Assembly: GCA_009763385.1 (NCBI GenBank)
Contig: CM019826.1
Location: forward strand, 83,089,942 to 83,153,941
Origin: Coix lacryma-jobi var. lacryma-jobi
Lineage: Eukaryota; Streptophyta; Magnoliopsida; Poales; Poaceae
Reading direction: 5' to 3'
DNA: 64,000 nucleotides
Part shown: piece after piece, positions 35,222 through 49,100 of the stretch
How positions within the stretch are numbered: position 1 is the first letter of the stretch
How the letters are laid out: every line of letters starts with the position of its first letter
The notes under the pieces: model-generated
What the model saw: only the letters and a program-made list of their open reading frames with translations
Database searches by the model: none
What the model was told of the DNA's origin: nothing
Program-made: the position numbers and the translations under genes

Positions 35222-36139
35222 TGATGCGAACCCGCTAGGGTTTTTTGCCCGATCTTTCGATGAGAAACGGGGATAACTCGATTGGTGGATGGAGATGACG
35301 TTCACGGCCCGACTACAGCCCTCAAGACCGCGCCTTAGCAACCGATACACCACGTCCAATAGCCGTCACGATCTTGTGGAGCGCGACAACCAGCCCCTAT
35401 GGCTCCCGTCCTGCAAGCAATCGAAGAACTAGCAAGAACGAGGAAACAAGCACTGAATTTGCAAGATGAAATTGAAGGTTTCAAACTGAATCTTAATCAA
35501 CAATGGGGTTCCGAAGACAGGGAGACGGGCGGCTGATCCTGCACGCGCGCCTACAAGCAAGTAGCTAAGGCTAAACTTGATCTAAACAAAACCCAACCCG
35601 ACCATGGCGGCTATAGAGGGATATAAGTAGATGGATTGACGACCAAAAGAGTGTTGGGGTCGTCCTCCAACCCTAGGACGTGTCCCTAATGGACCCAACT
35701 TGATACATGGGCCATAAGCCCAAAATGAGGTGACGCAGCACCCTGGACAGCAAGACCTGTCGACGGTAATTGGATCATTGCCGCTGCTGCCGAACAGATA
35801 TTGACGTGAGACTTGATTCATATGAAAGTAAACTTGATAAGCTTTCCAACAAGTCCTGAAGCGCCTGAATCCGAATCCGTATGCAACCGTGGTGGCGGTC
35901 ACAAGTTGGTGCTTTGCTGCAGTCCGAATCCAGCTAGCGCGAGTCCTTCTCCCTTTCGGTCTTCTCCTTGGTTCCTAATCAAAACAAGAGTGCACGCGTT
36001 TCCATTGTCTAAACAAGATGGACAAGAGCTTATCATGGAACTCACTTGATGATTAAGTTGACGAGCACGAGCACGAGTAAGAGGACCAGCTATAGGTTGT
36101 GTCGGAGAGGATGTATCGCTGGTGTTGATGTCCTCATCA
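35222..36139 (-). mobile_element. Solo LTR of a CRM-type element
   Basis: This 918-bp LTR starts TGATGCGAACCC and ends GTCCTCATCA on the plus strand, and looks identical to both LTRs of the full-length CRM element. It is flanked by CCAAA on both sides (35217-35221 and 36140-36144). No internal element sequence is left. The expected origin is recombination between the two LTRs of a full element. The reading frame that covers the C-terminal end of the polyprotein is present in it but is only the LTR-encoded fragment. Confidence 0.93.
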
Positions 36140-37739
36140 CCAAAAACCCACGAAACATGAGTTTTGGGTCAAACGGAGATGATTGGGTGCGTCCTTTGCG
36201 AAAATTTCAACCGTGAGTTTTTCGGTGCATCAGTGGTTAAAACGGCCCTCCTACGCGAGTTTTGCAGCACCGTTCCTCCAAAAATGAAAGTGCCAAAAAC
36301 CCACCAAACATGAGTTTTGGGTCAAACGGAGATGATTGGGTGCGTCCGTTGTGAAAAATTCAACCGTGAGTTTTTCGGTGCATCAGTGGTTCAAACGGCC
36401 CTCATGCGCGAGTTTTGCGGCACCATTCCTCCGAAAATGAAAGTGCCAAAACCCACCAAACATAAGTTTTGTGTCAAACGGAGATGATTGGGTGCGTCTG
36501 TTGCGAAAGATTCAAACGTGAGTTTTTCGGTGCATCAGTGGTTAAAACGGCCCTCCTGCGCGTGTTTTGCGGCACCGTTCCTCCGGAAATGAAAGTGCCA
36601 AAAACCCACCAAACATGAGTTTTGGGTCAAACGGAGATGATTGGGAGCGTCCATCGTGAAAACTTCAACCATGAGTTTTTCGGTGCATCAGTGGTTAAAA
36701 CGACCCTCCTGCGCGAGTTTTGCGGCACCGTTCCTCCGAAAATGAAAGTGCCAAAAACCCACCAAACATGAGTTTTGAGTCAAACGGAGATGATTGGGTG
36801 CGTCCATTGTGAAAAATTCAACCATGAGTTTTTCAGTGAATCAATGGGTAAAACGGCCCTCCTGCGCGTGTTTTGCGGCACCGTTCCTCCGGAAATGAAA
36901 GTGCCAAAAACCCACCAAACATGAGTTTTGGGTCAAACGGAGATGATTGGGTGCCTCCGTTGTGAAAAATTCAACCGTGAATTTCTTGGTGCATCAGTGG
37001 TGAAAACGGCCCTCATGCGCGAGTTTTGCGGCACCATTCCTCCGAAAATGAAAGTGCCAAAACCCACCAAACATAAGTTTTGTGTCAAACGGAGATGATT
37101 GGGTGCGTCTGTTGCGAAAGATTCAAACGTGAGTTTTTCGGTGCATCAGTGGTTAAAACGGCCCTCCTGCGCGTGTTTTGCGGCACCGTTCCTCCGGAAA
37201 TGAAAGTGCCAAAAACCCACCAAACATGAGTTTTGGGTCAAACGGAGATGATTGGGTGCCTCCGTTGTGAAAAATTCAACCGTGAATTTCTTGGTGCATC
37301 AGTGGTGAAAACGGCCCTCCTGCGCGAGTTTTGTGGCACCATTCCTCCGAAAATGAATGTGCCAAAAACGTATCAAACATGAGTTTTGGGCCAAACGGGG
37401 ATGATTGGGTGCGTTCGTTGTGTTCGGTGCATCAGTGGTTCAAACGACCCTCATGAGCGAGTTTTGCGGCACCGTTCACCGAAAATGAATGTGCCAAAAA
37501 CCTACCAAACATGAGTTTTGGGCCAAATGGGGATGATTGGGTGCCTCCGTTGTGAAAAATTCAATCGTGAATTTTTTGGTGCATCAGTGGTGAAAACGGC
37601 CCTCCTGCGCGAGTTTTGCGGCTTAGTTCCTCCGGAAATGAAAGTGCCAAAAACCAACCAAAGATGAGTTTTGGGTCAAACGAAGATGATTGGGTGCGTC
37701 CGTTGCGAAAAATTCAACCGTGAGTTTTTCGGTGCATCA

Positions 37740-39290
37740 GTGGTTCAAACGGCCCTCATGAGCGAGTTTTGCGGCACCGTTCCTCCGAAAATGAATGTGC
37801 CAAAAACCCACCAAACATGAGTTTTGAGTCAAACGGAGATGATTGGGTGCGTCCTTTGTGAAAAATTCAACCATGAGTTTTTCAGTGAATCAATGGGTAA
37901 AACGGCCCTCCTGCGCGTGTTTTGCGGCACCGTTCCTCCGGAAATGAAAGTGCCAAAAACCCACCAAACATGAGTTTTGGGTCAAACGGAGATGATTGGG
38001 TGCCTTCGTTGTGAAAAATTCAACTGTGAATTTTTTGGTGCATCAGTGGTGAAAACGACCCTCCTGCGCGAGTTTTGCGGCTTAGTTCCTCAGGAAATGA
38101 AAGTGCCAAGAACCAACCAAACATGACTTTTGGGTCAAACGAAGATGATTGGGTGCGTCCGTTGCGAAAAATTCAACCGTGAGTTTTTCGGTGCATCAGT
38201 GGTGAAAACGGCCCTCCTGTGCGAGTTTTGCGGCACCGTTCCTCCGGAAATAAAAGTGCCAAAACCCACGAAACATGAGTTTTGGGTCAAACGGAGATGA
38301 TTGGGTGCGTCCTTTGCGAAAATTTCAACCGTGAGTTTTTCGGTGCATCAGTGGTTAAAACGGCCCTCCTGCGCGAGTTTTGCAGCACCGTTCCTCCAAA
38401 AATGAAAGTGCCAAAAACCCACCAAACATGAGTTTTGGGTCAAACGGAGATGATTGGGTGCGTCCGTTGTGAAAAATTCAATCGTGAATTTTTCGGTGCA
38501 TCAGTGGTTCAAACGGCCCTCATGCGCGAGTTTTGCGGCACCATTCCTCTGAAAATGAAAGTGCCAAAACCCACCAAACATGAGTTTTGTGTCAAACGGA
38601 GATGATTGGGTGCGTATGTTGCGAAAGATTCAACCGTGAGTTTTTCGGTGCATCAGTGGTTAAAACGGCCCTCCTGCGCGAGTTTTGGGGCACCGTTCCT
38701 CCGAAAATGAAAGTGTCCAAAACCCACCAAACATGAGTTTTGAGTCAAACGGAGATGATTGGGAGCGTCCATTGTGAAAAATTCAACCATGAGTTTTTCG
38801 GTGCATCAGTGGTTAAAACAACCCTCCTGCGCGAGTTTTGCGGCACCGTTCCTCCGAAAATGAAAGTGCCAAAAACCCACCAAACATGAGTTTTGGGTCA
38901 AACGGAGATGATTGGGTGCGTTCGTTGTGTTCGGTGCATCAGTGGTTCAAACGGACCTCATGAGCGAGTTTTGCGGCACCGTTCCTCCGAAAATGAATGT
39001 GCCAAAAACCTACCAAACATGAGTTTTGGGCCAAACGGGGATGATTGTGTGCCTCCGTTCTGAAAAACTCAACCGTGAATTTTTCGCTGCATCAGTGGTT
39101 CAAACGGCCCTCATGCGCGAGTTTTGCGGCACCATTCCTCCGAAAATGAAAGTGCCAAAACGCACCAAACATGAGTTTTGTGTCAAACGGAGATGATTGG
39201 GTGCGTCTGTTGCGAAAGATTCAAACGTGAGTTTTTCGGTGCATCAGTGGTTAAAACGTCCCTCCTGCGCGAGTTTTGGGGCACCGTTCC
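37740..39290 (+). repeat. Paralogous empty site of the CRM insertion
   Basis: The left part (to about 38,258) matches the sequence immediately left of the CRM LTR at 51352, including the rare variant CCTCCTGTGCGAG. The right part (from about 38,260) matches the sequence immediately right of the element at 58991, including CATTCCTCTGAAAATG, GCGTATGTTGCG and GGACCTCATGAGCG. The two parts are joined at gtgccaaaacccacg without an LTR. This is what the locus looks like before insertion. Confidence 0.75.
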
Positions 39291-42200
39291 TCCGAAAATG
39301 AAAGTGCCCAAAACCCACCAAACATGAGTTTTGAGTCAAACGGAGATGATTGGGAGCGTCCATCGTGAAAACTTCAACCATGAGTTTTTCGGTGCATCAG
39401 TGGTTAAAACGACCCTCCTGCGCGAGTTTTGCGGCACCGTTCCTCCGAAAATGAAAGTGCCAAAAACCCACCAAACATGAGTTTTGAGTCAAACGGAGAT
39501 GATTGGGTGCGTCCATTGTGAAAAATTCAACCATGAGTTTTCAGTGAATCAATGGGTAAAACGGCCCTCCTGCGCGTGTTTTGCGGCACCGTTCCTCCGG
39601 AAATGAAAGTGCCAAAAACCCACCAAACATGAGTTTTGGGTCAAACGGAGATGATTGGGTGCCTCCGTTGTGAAAAATTCAACTGTGAATTTTTTGGTGC
39701 ATCAGTGGTGAAAACGACCCTCCTGCGCGAGTTTTGCGGCTTAGTTCCCCAGGAAATGAAAGTGCCAAGAACCAACCAAACATGACTTTTGGGTCAAACG
39801 AAGATGATTGGGTGCGTCCGTTGCGAAAAATTCAACCGTGAGTTTTTCGGTGCATCAGTGGTGAAAACGGCCCTCCTGCGCGAGTTTTGCGGCACCGTTC
39901 CTCCGGAAATAAAAGTGCCAAAAACCCACGAAACATGAGTTTTGGGTCAAACGGAGATGATTGGGTGCGTCCTTTGCGAAAATTTCAACCGTGAGTTTTT
40001 CGGTGCATCAGTGGTTAAAACGGCCCTCCTGCGCGAGTTTTGCAGCACCGTTCCTCCAAAAATGAAAGTGCCAAAAACCCACCAAACATGAGTTTTGGGT
40101 CAAACGGAGATGATTGGGTGCGTCCGTTGTGAAAAATTCAACCGTGAATTTTTCGGTGCATCAGTGGTTCAAACGGCCCTCATGCGCGAGTTTTGCGGCA
40201 CCATTCCTCCGAAAATGAAAGTGCCAAAACCCACCAAACATGAGTTTTGTGTCAAACGGAGATGATTGGGTGCGTCTGTTGCGAAAGATTCAAACGTGAG
40301 TTTTTCGGTGCATCAGTGGTTAAAACGTCCCTCCTGCGCGAGTTTTGGGGCACCGTTCCTCCGAAAATGAAAGTGCCCAAAACCCACCAAACATGAGTTT
40401 TGAGGCAAACAGAGATGATTGGGAGCGTCCATCGTGAAAACTTCAACCATGAGTTTTTCGGTGCATCAGTGGTTAAAACGACCCTCCTGCGCGAGTTTTG
40501 CGGCACCGTTCCTCCGAAAATGAAAGTGCCAAAAACCCACCAAACATGAGTTTTGAGTCAAACGGAGATGATTGGGTGCGTCCATTGTGAAAAATTCAAC
40601 CATGAGTTTTTCAGTGAATCAATGGGTAAAACGGCCCTCCTGCGCGTGTTTTGCGGCACCGTTCCTCCGGAAATGAAAGTGCCAAAAACCCACCAAACAT
40701 GAGTTTTGGGTCAAACGGAGATGATTGGGTGCCTCCGTTGTGAAAAATTCAACTGTGAATTTTTTGGTGCATCAGTGGTGAAAACGACCCTCCTGCGCGA
40801 GTTTTGCGGCTTAGTTCCTCAGGAAATGAAAGTGCCAAGAACCAACCAAACATGACTTTTGGGTCAAACGAAGATGATTGGGTGCGTCCGTTGCGAAAAA
40901 TTCAACCGTGAGTTTTTCGGTGCATCAGTGGTGAAAACGGCCCTCCTGCGCGAGTTTTGCGGCACCGTTCCTCCGGAAATAAAAGTGCCAAAAACCCACG
41001 AAACATGAGTTTTGGGTCAAACGGAGATGATTGGGTGCGTCCTTTGCGAAAATTTCAACCGTGAGTTTTTCGGTGCATCAGTGGTTAAAACAGCCCTCCT
41101 GTGCGAGTTTTGCAGCACCGTTCCTCCAAAAATGAAAGTGCCAAAAACCCACCAAACATGAGTTTTGGGTCAAACGGAGATGATTGGGTGCGTCCGTTGT
41201 GAAAAATTCAACCGTGAATTTTTCGGTGCATCAGTGGTTCAAACGGCCCTCATGCGCGAGTTTTGCGGCACCATTCCTCCGAAAATGAAAGTGCCAAAAC
41301 CCACCAAACATGAGTTTTGTGTCAAACGGAGATGATTGGGTGCGTCTGTTGCGAAAGATTCAAACGTGAGTTTTTCGGTGCATCAGTGGTTAAAACGTCC
41401 CTCCTGCGCGAGTTTTGGGGCACCGTTCCTCCGAAAATGAAAGTGCCCAAAACCCACCAAACATGAGTTTTGAGTCAAACGGAGATGATTGGGAGCGTCC
41501 ATCGTGAAAACTTCAACCATGAGTTTTTCGGTGCATCAGTGGTTAAAACGACCCTCCTGCGCGAGTTTTGCGGCACCGTTCCTCCGAAAATGAAAGTGCC
41601 AAAAACCCACCAAACATGAGTTTTGAGTCAAACGGAGATGATTGGGTGCGTCCATTGTGAAAAATTCAACCATGAGTTTTTCAGTGAATCAATGGGTAAA
41701 ACGGCCCTCCTGCGCGTGTTTTGCGGCACCGTTCCTCCGGAAATGAAAGTGCCAAAAACCCACCAAACATGAGTTTTGGGTCAAACGGAGATGATTGGGT
41801 GCCTCCGTTGTGAAAAATTCAACTGTGAATTTTTGGTGCATCAGTGGTGAAAACGACCCTCCTGCGCGAGTTTTGCGGCTTAGTTCCTCAGGAAATGAAA
41901 GTGCCAAGAACCAACCAAACATGACTTTTGGGTCAAACGAAGATGATTGGGTGCGTCCGTTGCGAAAAATTCAACCGTGAGTTTTTCGGTGCATCAGTGG
42001 TGAAAACGGCCCTCCTGCGCGAGTTTTGCGGCACCGTTCTTCCGGAAATAAAAGTGCCAAAAACCCACGAAACATGAGTTTTGGGTCAAACGGAGATGAT
42101 TGGGTGCGTCCTTTGCGAAAATTTCAACCGTGAGTTTTTCGGTGCATCAGTGGTTAAAACGGCCCTCCTACGCGAGTTTTGCAGCACCGTTCCTCCAAAA

Positions 42201-43126
42201 ATGAAAGTGCCAAAAACCCACCAAACATGAGTTTTGGGTCAAACGGAGATGATTGGGTGCGTCCGTTGTGAAAAATTCAACCGTGAGTTTTTCGGTGCAT
42301 CAGTGGTTCAAACGGCCCTCATGCGCGAGTTTTGCGGCACCATTCCTCCGAAAATGAAAGTGCCAAAACCCACCAAACATAAGTTTTGTGTCAAACGGAG
42401 ATGATTGGGTGCGTCTGTTGCGAAAGATTCAAACGTGAGTTTTTCGGTGCATCAGTGGTTAAAACGGCCCTCCTGCGCGTGTTTTGCGGCACCGTTCCTC
42501 CGGAAATGAAAGTGCCAAAAACCCACCAAACATGAGTTTTGGGTCAAACGGAGATGATTGGGAGCGTCCATCGTGAAAACTTCAACCATGAGTTTTTCGG
42601 TGCATCAGTGGTTAAAACGACCCTCCTGCGCGAGTTTTGCGGCACCGTTCCTCCGAAAATGAAAGTGCCAAAAACCCACCAAACATGAGTTTTGAGTCAA
42701 ACGGAGATGATTGGGTGCGTCCATTGTGAAAAATTCAACCATGAGTTTTTCAGTGAATCAATGGGTAAAACGGCCCTCCTGCGCGTGTTTTGCGGCACCG
42801 TTCCTCCGGAAATGAAAGTGCCAAAAACCCACCAAACATGAGTTTTGGGTCAAACGGAGATGATTGGGTGCCTCCGTTGTGAAAAATTCAACCGTGAATT
42901 TCTTGGTGCATCAGTGGTGAAAACGGCCCTCATGCGCGAGTTTTGCGGCACCATTCCTCCGAAAATGAAAGTGCCAAAACCCACCAAACATAAGTTTTGT
43001 GTCAAACGGAGATGATTGGGTGCGTCTGTTGCGAAAGATTCAAACGTGAGTTTTTCGGTGCATCAGTGGTTAAAACGGCCCTCCTGCGCGTGTTTTGCGG
43101 CACCGTTCCTCCGGAAATGAAAGTGC
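39090..43126 (+). repeat. Seven-monomer higher-order repeat, 1,069-1,070 bp, about four copies
   Basis: The rare variant CATCGTGAAAACTTC occurs at 39361, 40430, 41500 and 42569, and GTGCGTCTGT occurs at 39201, 40270, 41340 and 42409. Both give spacings of 1069, 1070 and 1069, close to 7 x 153. The first three copies are almost identical. The fourth is altered (CATAAGTTTTG variant, GTGTTTTGCGG in place of GAGTTTTGGGG) and ends at the junction with copy 2 of the segmental duplication. Confidence 0.85.
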
Positions 43127-46100
43127 CAAAAACCTACCAAACATGAGTTTTGGGCCAAATGGGGATGATTGGGTGCCTCCGTTGTGAAAAATTCAACCGT
43201 GAATTTTTTGGTGCATCAGTGGTGAAAGCGGCACTCCTGCGCGAGTTTTGCGGCACAGTTCCTCTGGAAATGAAAGTGCCAAAAACCCACCAAACATGAG
43301 CTTTGGGTCAAACGAAGATGATTGGGTGCGTCCTTTGCGAAAAATTCAACCGTGAGTTTTTCGGTGCATCAGTGGTGAAAATGGCTCTTCTGCGCGAGTT
43401 TTGCGCCACCGTTCCTCCGGAAATAAAAGTGCCAAAAACCCACGAAACATGAGTTTTGGGTCAAACAGAGATGATTGGGTGCGTTCGTTGTGTTCGGTGC
43501 ATCAGTGGTTCAAACGACCCTCATGAGCGAGTTTTGCGGCACCGTTCCTCCGAAAATGAATGTGCCAAAAACCTACCAAACATGAGTTTTGAGCCAAATG
43601 GGGATGATTGGGTGCCTCCGTTGTGAAAAATTCAACCGTGAATTTTTTGGTGCATCAGTGGTGAAAACGGCCCTCCTGCGCGAGTTTTGCGGCACAGTTC
43701 CTCTGGAAATGAAAGTGCCAAAAACCCACGAAACATGAGTTTTGGGTCAAACGGAGATGATTGTGTGCGTCCTTTGCGAAAATTTCAACCGTGAGTTTTT
43801 CGGTGCATCAGTGGTTAAAACGGCCCTCCTGCGCGAGTTTTGCAGCACCGTTCCTCCAAAAATGAAAGTGCCAAAAACCCACCAAACATGAGTTTTGGGT
43901 CAAACGGAGATGATTGGGAGCGTCCATTGTGAAAAATTCAACCATGAGTTTTTCGGTGCATCAGTGGTTAAAACGACCCTCCTACGCGAGTTTTGCGGCA
44001 CCGTTCCTCCGAAAATGAAAGTGCCAAAACCCCACCAAACATGAGTTTTGACTCAAACAGAGATGATTGGGTGCGTCCATTGTGAAAAATTCAACCATGA
44101 GTTTTTCGGTGAATCAGTGGGTAAAACGGCCCTCCTGCGCGTGTTTTGTGGCACCGTTCCTCCAGAAATGACAGTGCCAAAAACCCACCAAACATTAGTT
44201 TTGGGTCAAACGGAGATGATTGGGTGCGTTCGTTGTGTTCGGTGCATCAGTGGTTCAAACGACCCTCATGAGCGAGTTTTGCGGCACCGTTCCTCCGAAA
44301 ATGAATGTGCCAAAAACCTACCAAACATGAGTTTTGGGCCAAACGGGGATGATTGGGTGCCTCCGTTCTGAAAAATTCAACCGTGAATTTTTGGGTGCAT
44401 CAGTGGTGAAAACGGCCCTCCTGCGCGAGTTTTGCGGCACAGTTCGTCCGGAAATGAAAGTGCCAAAAACCCACCAAACATGAGTTTTGGGTCAAACGAA
44501 GATGATTGGGTGCGTCCGTTGCGAAAAATTCAACCGTGAGTTTTTCAGTGCATCAGTGGTGAAAACGGCCCTCCTGCGCGAGTTTTGCGGCACCGTTCCT
44601 CCGGAAATAAAAGTGCCAAAAACCCACGAAACATGAGTTTTGGGTCAAACGGAGATGATTGGGTGCGTCCTTTGCGAAAATTTCAACCGTGAGTTTTTCG
44701 GTGCATCAGTGGTTAAAACGGCCCTCCTGCGCGAGTTTTGCAGCACCGTTCCTCCAAAAATGAAAGTGCCAAAAACCCACCAAACATGAGTTTTGGTTCA
44801 AACGGAGATGATTGGGTGCGTCTGTTGTGAAAAATTCAACCGTGAATTTTTCGGTGCATCAGTGGTTCAAACGGCCCTCGTGCGCGAGTTTTGCGGCACC
44901 ATTCCTCCGAAAATGAAAGTGCCAAAACCCACCAAACATGAGTTTTGGGTCAAACGGAGATGATTGGGTGCGTCCGTTGCGAAAGATTCAACCGTGAGTT
45001 TTTCGGTGCATCAGTGGTTAAAACGACCCTCCTGCGCGAGTTTTGCTGCACCGTTCCTCCGAAAATGAAAGTCCCAAAACCCACCAAACATGAGTTTTGA
45101 GTCAAACGGAGATGATTGGGTGCGACCATTGTGAAAAATTCAACCATGAGTTTTTCGGTGAATTAGTGGGTAAAACGGCCCTCCTGCGCGAGTTTTGCGG
45201 CTTAGTTCCTCCAGAAATGAAAGTGCCAAAAACCCACCAAACATGAGTTTTGGGTCAAACGGAGATGATTGGGTGCGTTCGTTGTGTTCGGTGCATCAGT
45301 GGTTCAAACGACCCTCATGAGCGAGTTTTGTGGCACCGTTCCTCCGAAATTGAATGTGCCAAAAACCTACCAAACATGAGTTTTGGGCCAAACGGGGATG
45401 ATTGGGTGCCTCTGTTCTGAAAAATTCAACCGTGAATTTTTTGGTGCATCAGTGGTGAAAACGGCCCTCCTGCGCGAGTTTTGCGGCACAGTTCCTCCGG
45501 AAATGAAAGTGCCAAAAACCCACCAAACATGAGTTTTGGGTCAAACGAAGATGATTGGGCCGTTGCGAAAAATTCAACAGTGAGTTTTTCAGTGCATCAG
45601 TGGTGAAAACGGCCCTCCTGCGCGAGTTTTGCGGCACCGTTCCTCCAGAAATAAAAGTGCCAAAAACCAACGAAACATGAGTTTTGGGTCAAACGGAGAT
45701 GATTGTGTGCGTCCTTTGGGAAAATTTCAACCGTGAGTTTTTCGGTGCATCAGTGGTTAAAACGGCCCTCCTGCGCGAGTTTTGCAGCACCGTTCCTCCA
45801 AAAATGAAAGTGCCAAAAACCCACCAAACATGAGTTTTGGGTCAAACGGAGATGATTGGGTGCGTCCTTTGCGAAAATTTCAACCGTGAGTTTTTCGGTG
45901 CATCAGTGGTTAAAACGACCCTCCTACGCGAGTTTTGCGGCACCGTTCCTCCGAAAATGAAAGTGCCAAAACCCCACCAAACATGAGTTTTGACTCAAAC
46001 AGAGATGATTGGGTGCGTCCATTGTGAAAAATTCAACCATGAGTTTTTCGTTGAATCAGTGGGTAAAACGGCCCTCCTGCGCGTGTTTTGTGGCACCGTT

Positions 46101-49100
46101 CCTCCAGAAATGACAGTGCCAAAAACCCAGCAAACATGAGTTTTGGGTCAAACGGAGATGATTGGGTGCGTTCGTTGTGTTCGGTGCATCAGTGGTTCAA
46201 ACGACCCTCATGAGCGAGTTTTGCGGCACCGTTCCTCCGAAAATGAATGTGCCAAAAACCTACCAAACATGAGTTTTGGGCCAAACGGGGATGATTGGGT
46301 GCCTCCGTTCTGAAAAATTCAACCGTGAATTTTTGGGTGCATCAGTGGTGAAAACGGCCATCCTGCGCGAGTTTTGCGGCACAGTTCGTCCGGAAATGAA
46401 AGTGCCAAAAACCCACCAAACATGAGTTTTGGGTCAAACGAAGATGATTGGGTGCATCCGTTGCGAAAAATTCAACCGTGAGTTTTTCAGTGCATCAGTG
46501 GTGAAAACGGCCCTCCTGCGCGAGTTTTGCGGCACCGTTCCTCCGGAAATAAAAGTGCCAAAAACCCACGAAACATGAGTTTTGGGTCAAACGGAGATGA
46601 TTGGGTGCGTCCTTTGCGAAAATTTCAACCGTGAGTTTTTCGGTGCATCAGTGGTTAAAACGGCCCTCCTGCGCGAGTTTTGCAGCACCGTTCCTCCAAA
46701 AATGAATGTGCCAAAAACCCACCAAACATGAGTTTTGGGTCAAACGGAGATGATTGGGTGCGTCCGTTGTGAAAAATTCAACCGTGAATTTTTCGGTGCA
46801 TCAGTGGTTCAAACGGCCCTCATGCGCGAGTTTTGCGGCACCATTCCTCCGAAAATGAAAGTGCCAAAACCCACCAAACATGAGTTTTGTGTCAAACGGA
46901 GATGATTGGGTGCGTCTGTTGCGAAAGATTCAAACGTGAGTTTTTCGGTGCATCAGTGGTTAAAACGGCCCTCCTGCGCGTGTTTTGCGGCACCGTTCCT
47001 CCGGAAATGAAAGTGCCAAAAACCCACCAAACATGAGTTTTGGGTCAAACGGAGATGATTGGGTGCCTCCGTTGTGAAAAATTCAACCGTGAATTTCTTG
47101 GTGCATCAGTGGTGAAAACGGCCCTCCTGCGCGAGTTTTGTGGCACCATTCCTCCGAAAATGAATGTGCCAAAAACGTATCAAACATGAGTTTTGGGCCA
47201 AACGGGGATGATTGGGTGCGTTCGTTGTGTTCGGTGCATCAGTGGTTCAAACGACCCTCATGAGCGAGTTTTGCGGCACCGTTCACCGAAAATGAATGTG
47301 CCAAAAACCTACCAAACATGAGTTTTGGGCCAAATGGGGATGATTGGGTGCCTCCGTTGTGAAAAATTCAACCGTGAATTTTTTGGTGCATCAGTGGTGA
47401 AAACGGCCCTCCTGCGCGAGTTTTGCGGCTTAGTTCCTCCGGAAATGAAAGTGCCAAAAACCAACCAAAGATGAGTTTTGGGTCAAACGAAGATGATTGG
47501 GTGCGTCCGTTGCGAAAAATTCAACCGTGAGTTTTTCGGTGCATCAGTGGTGAAAACGGCCCTCCTGCGCGAGTTTTGCGGCACCGTTCCTCCGGATATA
47601 AAAGTGCCAAAAACCCACGAAACATGAGTTTTGGGTCAAACGGAGATGATTGGGTGCGTCCTTTGCGAAAATTTCAACCGTGAGTTTTTCAGTGCATCAG
47701 TGGTTAAAACGGCCCTCCTGCGCGAGTTTTGCGGCACCGTTCCTCCAAAAATGAAAGTGCCAAAAACCCACCAAACATGAGTTTTGGGTCAAAGGGAGAT
47801 GATTGGGTGCGTCCGTTGTGAAAAATTCAACCGTGAGTTTTTCGGTGCATCAGTGGTTCAAACGGCCCTCATGCGCGAGTTTTGCGGCACCATTCCTCTG
47901 AAAATGAAAGTGCCAAAACCCACCAAACATGAGTTTTGTGTCAAACGGAGATGATTGGGTGCGTATGTTGCGAAAGATTCAAACGTGAGTTTTTTGGTGC
48001 ATCAGTGGTTAAAACGGCCCTCCTGCGCGAGTTTTGGGGCACCGTTCCTCCGAAAATGAAAGTGTCCAAAACCCACCAAACATGAGTTTTGAGTCAAACG
48101 GAGATGATTGGGAGCGTCCATTGTGAAAAATTCAACCATGAGTTTTTCGGTGCATCAGTGGTTAAAACGACCCTCCTGCGCGAGTTTTGCTGCACCATTC
48201 CTCCGAAAATGAAAGTGCCAAAAACCCACCAAACATGAGTTTTGGGTCAAACGGAGATGATTGGGTGCGTCCATTGAGAAAAATTCAACCATGAGTTTTT
48301 TGGTGAATCAGAGGGTAAAACGGCTCTCCTGCGCGTGTTTTGCGACACCATTCCTCCGGAAATGAAAGTGCCAAAAACCAACCAAACATGAGTTTTGGGT
48401 CAAACGGAGATGATTGGGTGCGTCCGTTGCGAAAAATTCAACCGTGAGTTTTTCAGTGCATCAGTGGTGAAAACGGCCCTCCTGCGCGAGTTTTGCGGCA
48501 CCGTTCGTCCGGAAATAAAAGTGCCAAAAACCCACGAAACATGAGTTTTGGGTCAAACAGAGATGATTGGGTGCGTTCGTTGTGTTCGGTGCATCAGTTG
48601 GTCAAACGACCCTCATGAGCGAGTTTTGCGGCACCGTTCCTCCAAAAATGAAAGTGCCAAAAACCCACCAAACATGAGTTTTGGGTCAAACGGAGATGAT
48701 TGGGTGCGTCCGTTGTGAAAAATTCAACCGTGAATTTTTCGGTGCATCAGTGGTTCAAACGGCCCTCATGCGCGAGTTTTGCGGCACCATTCCTCCGAAA
48801 ATGAAAGTGCCAAAACCCACCAAACATGAGTTTTGTGTGAAACGGAGATGATTGGGTGCGTCTGTTGTGAAAGATTCAAACGTGAGTTTTTCGGTACATC
48901 AGTGGTTAAAACGGCCCTACTACGCGAGTTTTGGGGCACCGTTCCTCCGAAAATGAAAGTGCCAAAAACCCACCAAACATGAGTTTTGAGTCAAACGGAG
49001 ATGATTGGGAGCGTCCATTGTGAAAAATTCAACCATGAGTTTTTCGGTGCATCAGTGGTTAAAACGACCCTCCTGCGCGAGTTTTGCGGCACCGTTCCTC

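Noticed and set aside
35582..36049. Frames of 106 and 78 codons repeated at three places
   Set aside because: They lie inside the identical CRM LTRs (35222-36139, 51353-52270, 58073-58990). They are LTR sequence, not genes.
36140..36144. CCAAA next to the solo LTR as independent proof of a single original insertion
   Set aside because: CCAAA is present in nearly every monomer, so the match is expected even if the two sides come from different array positions.
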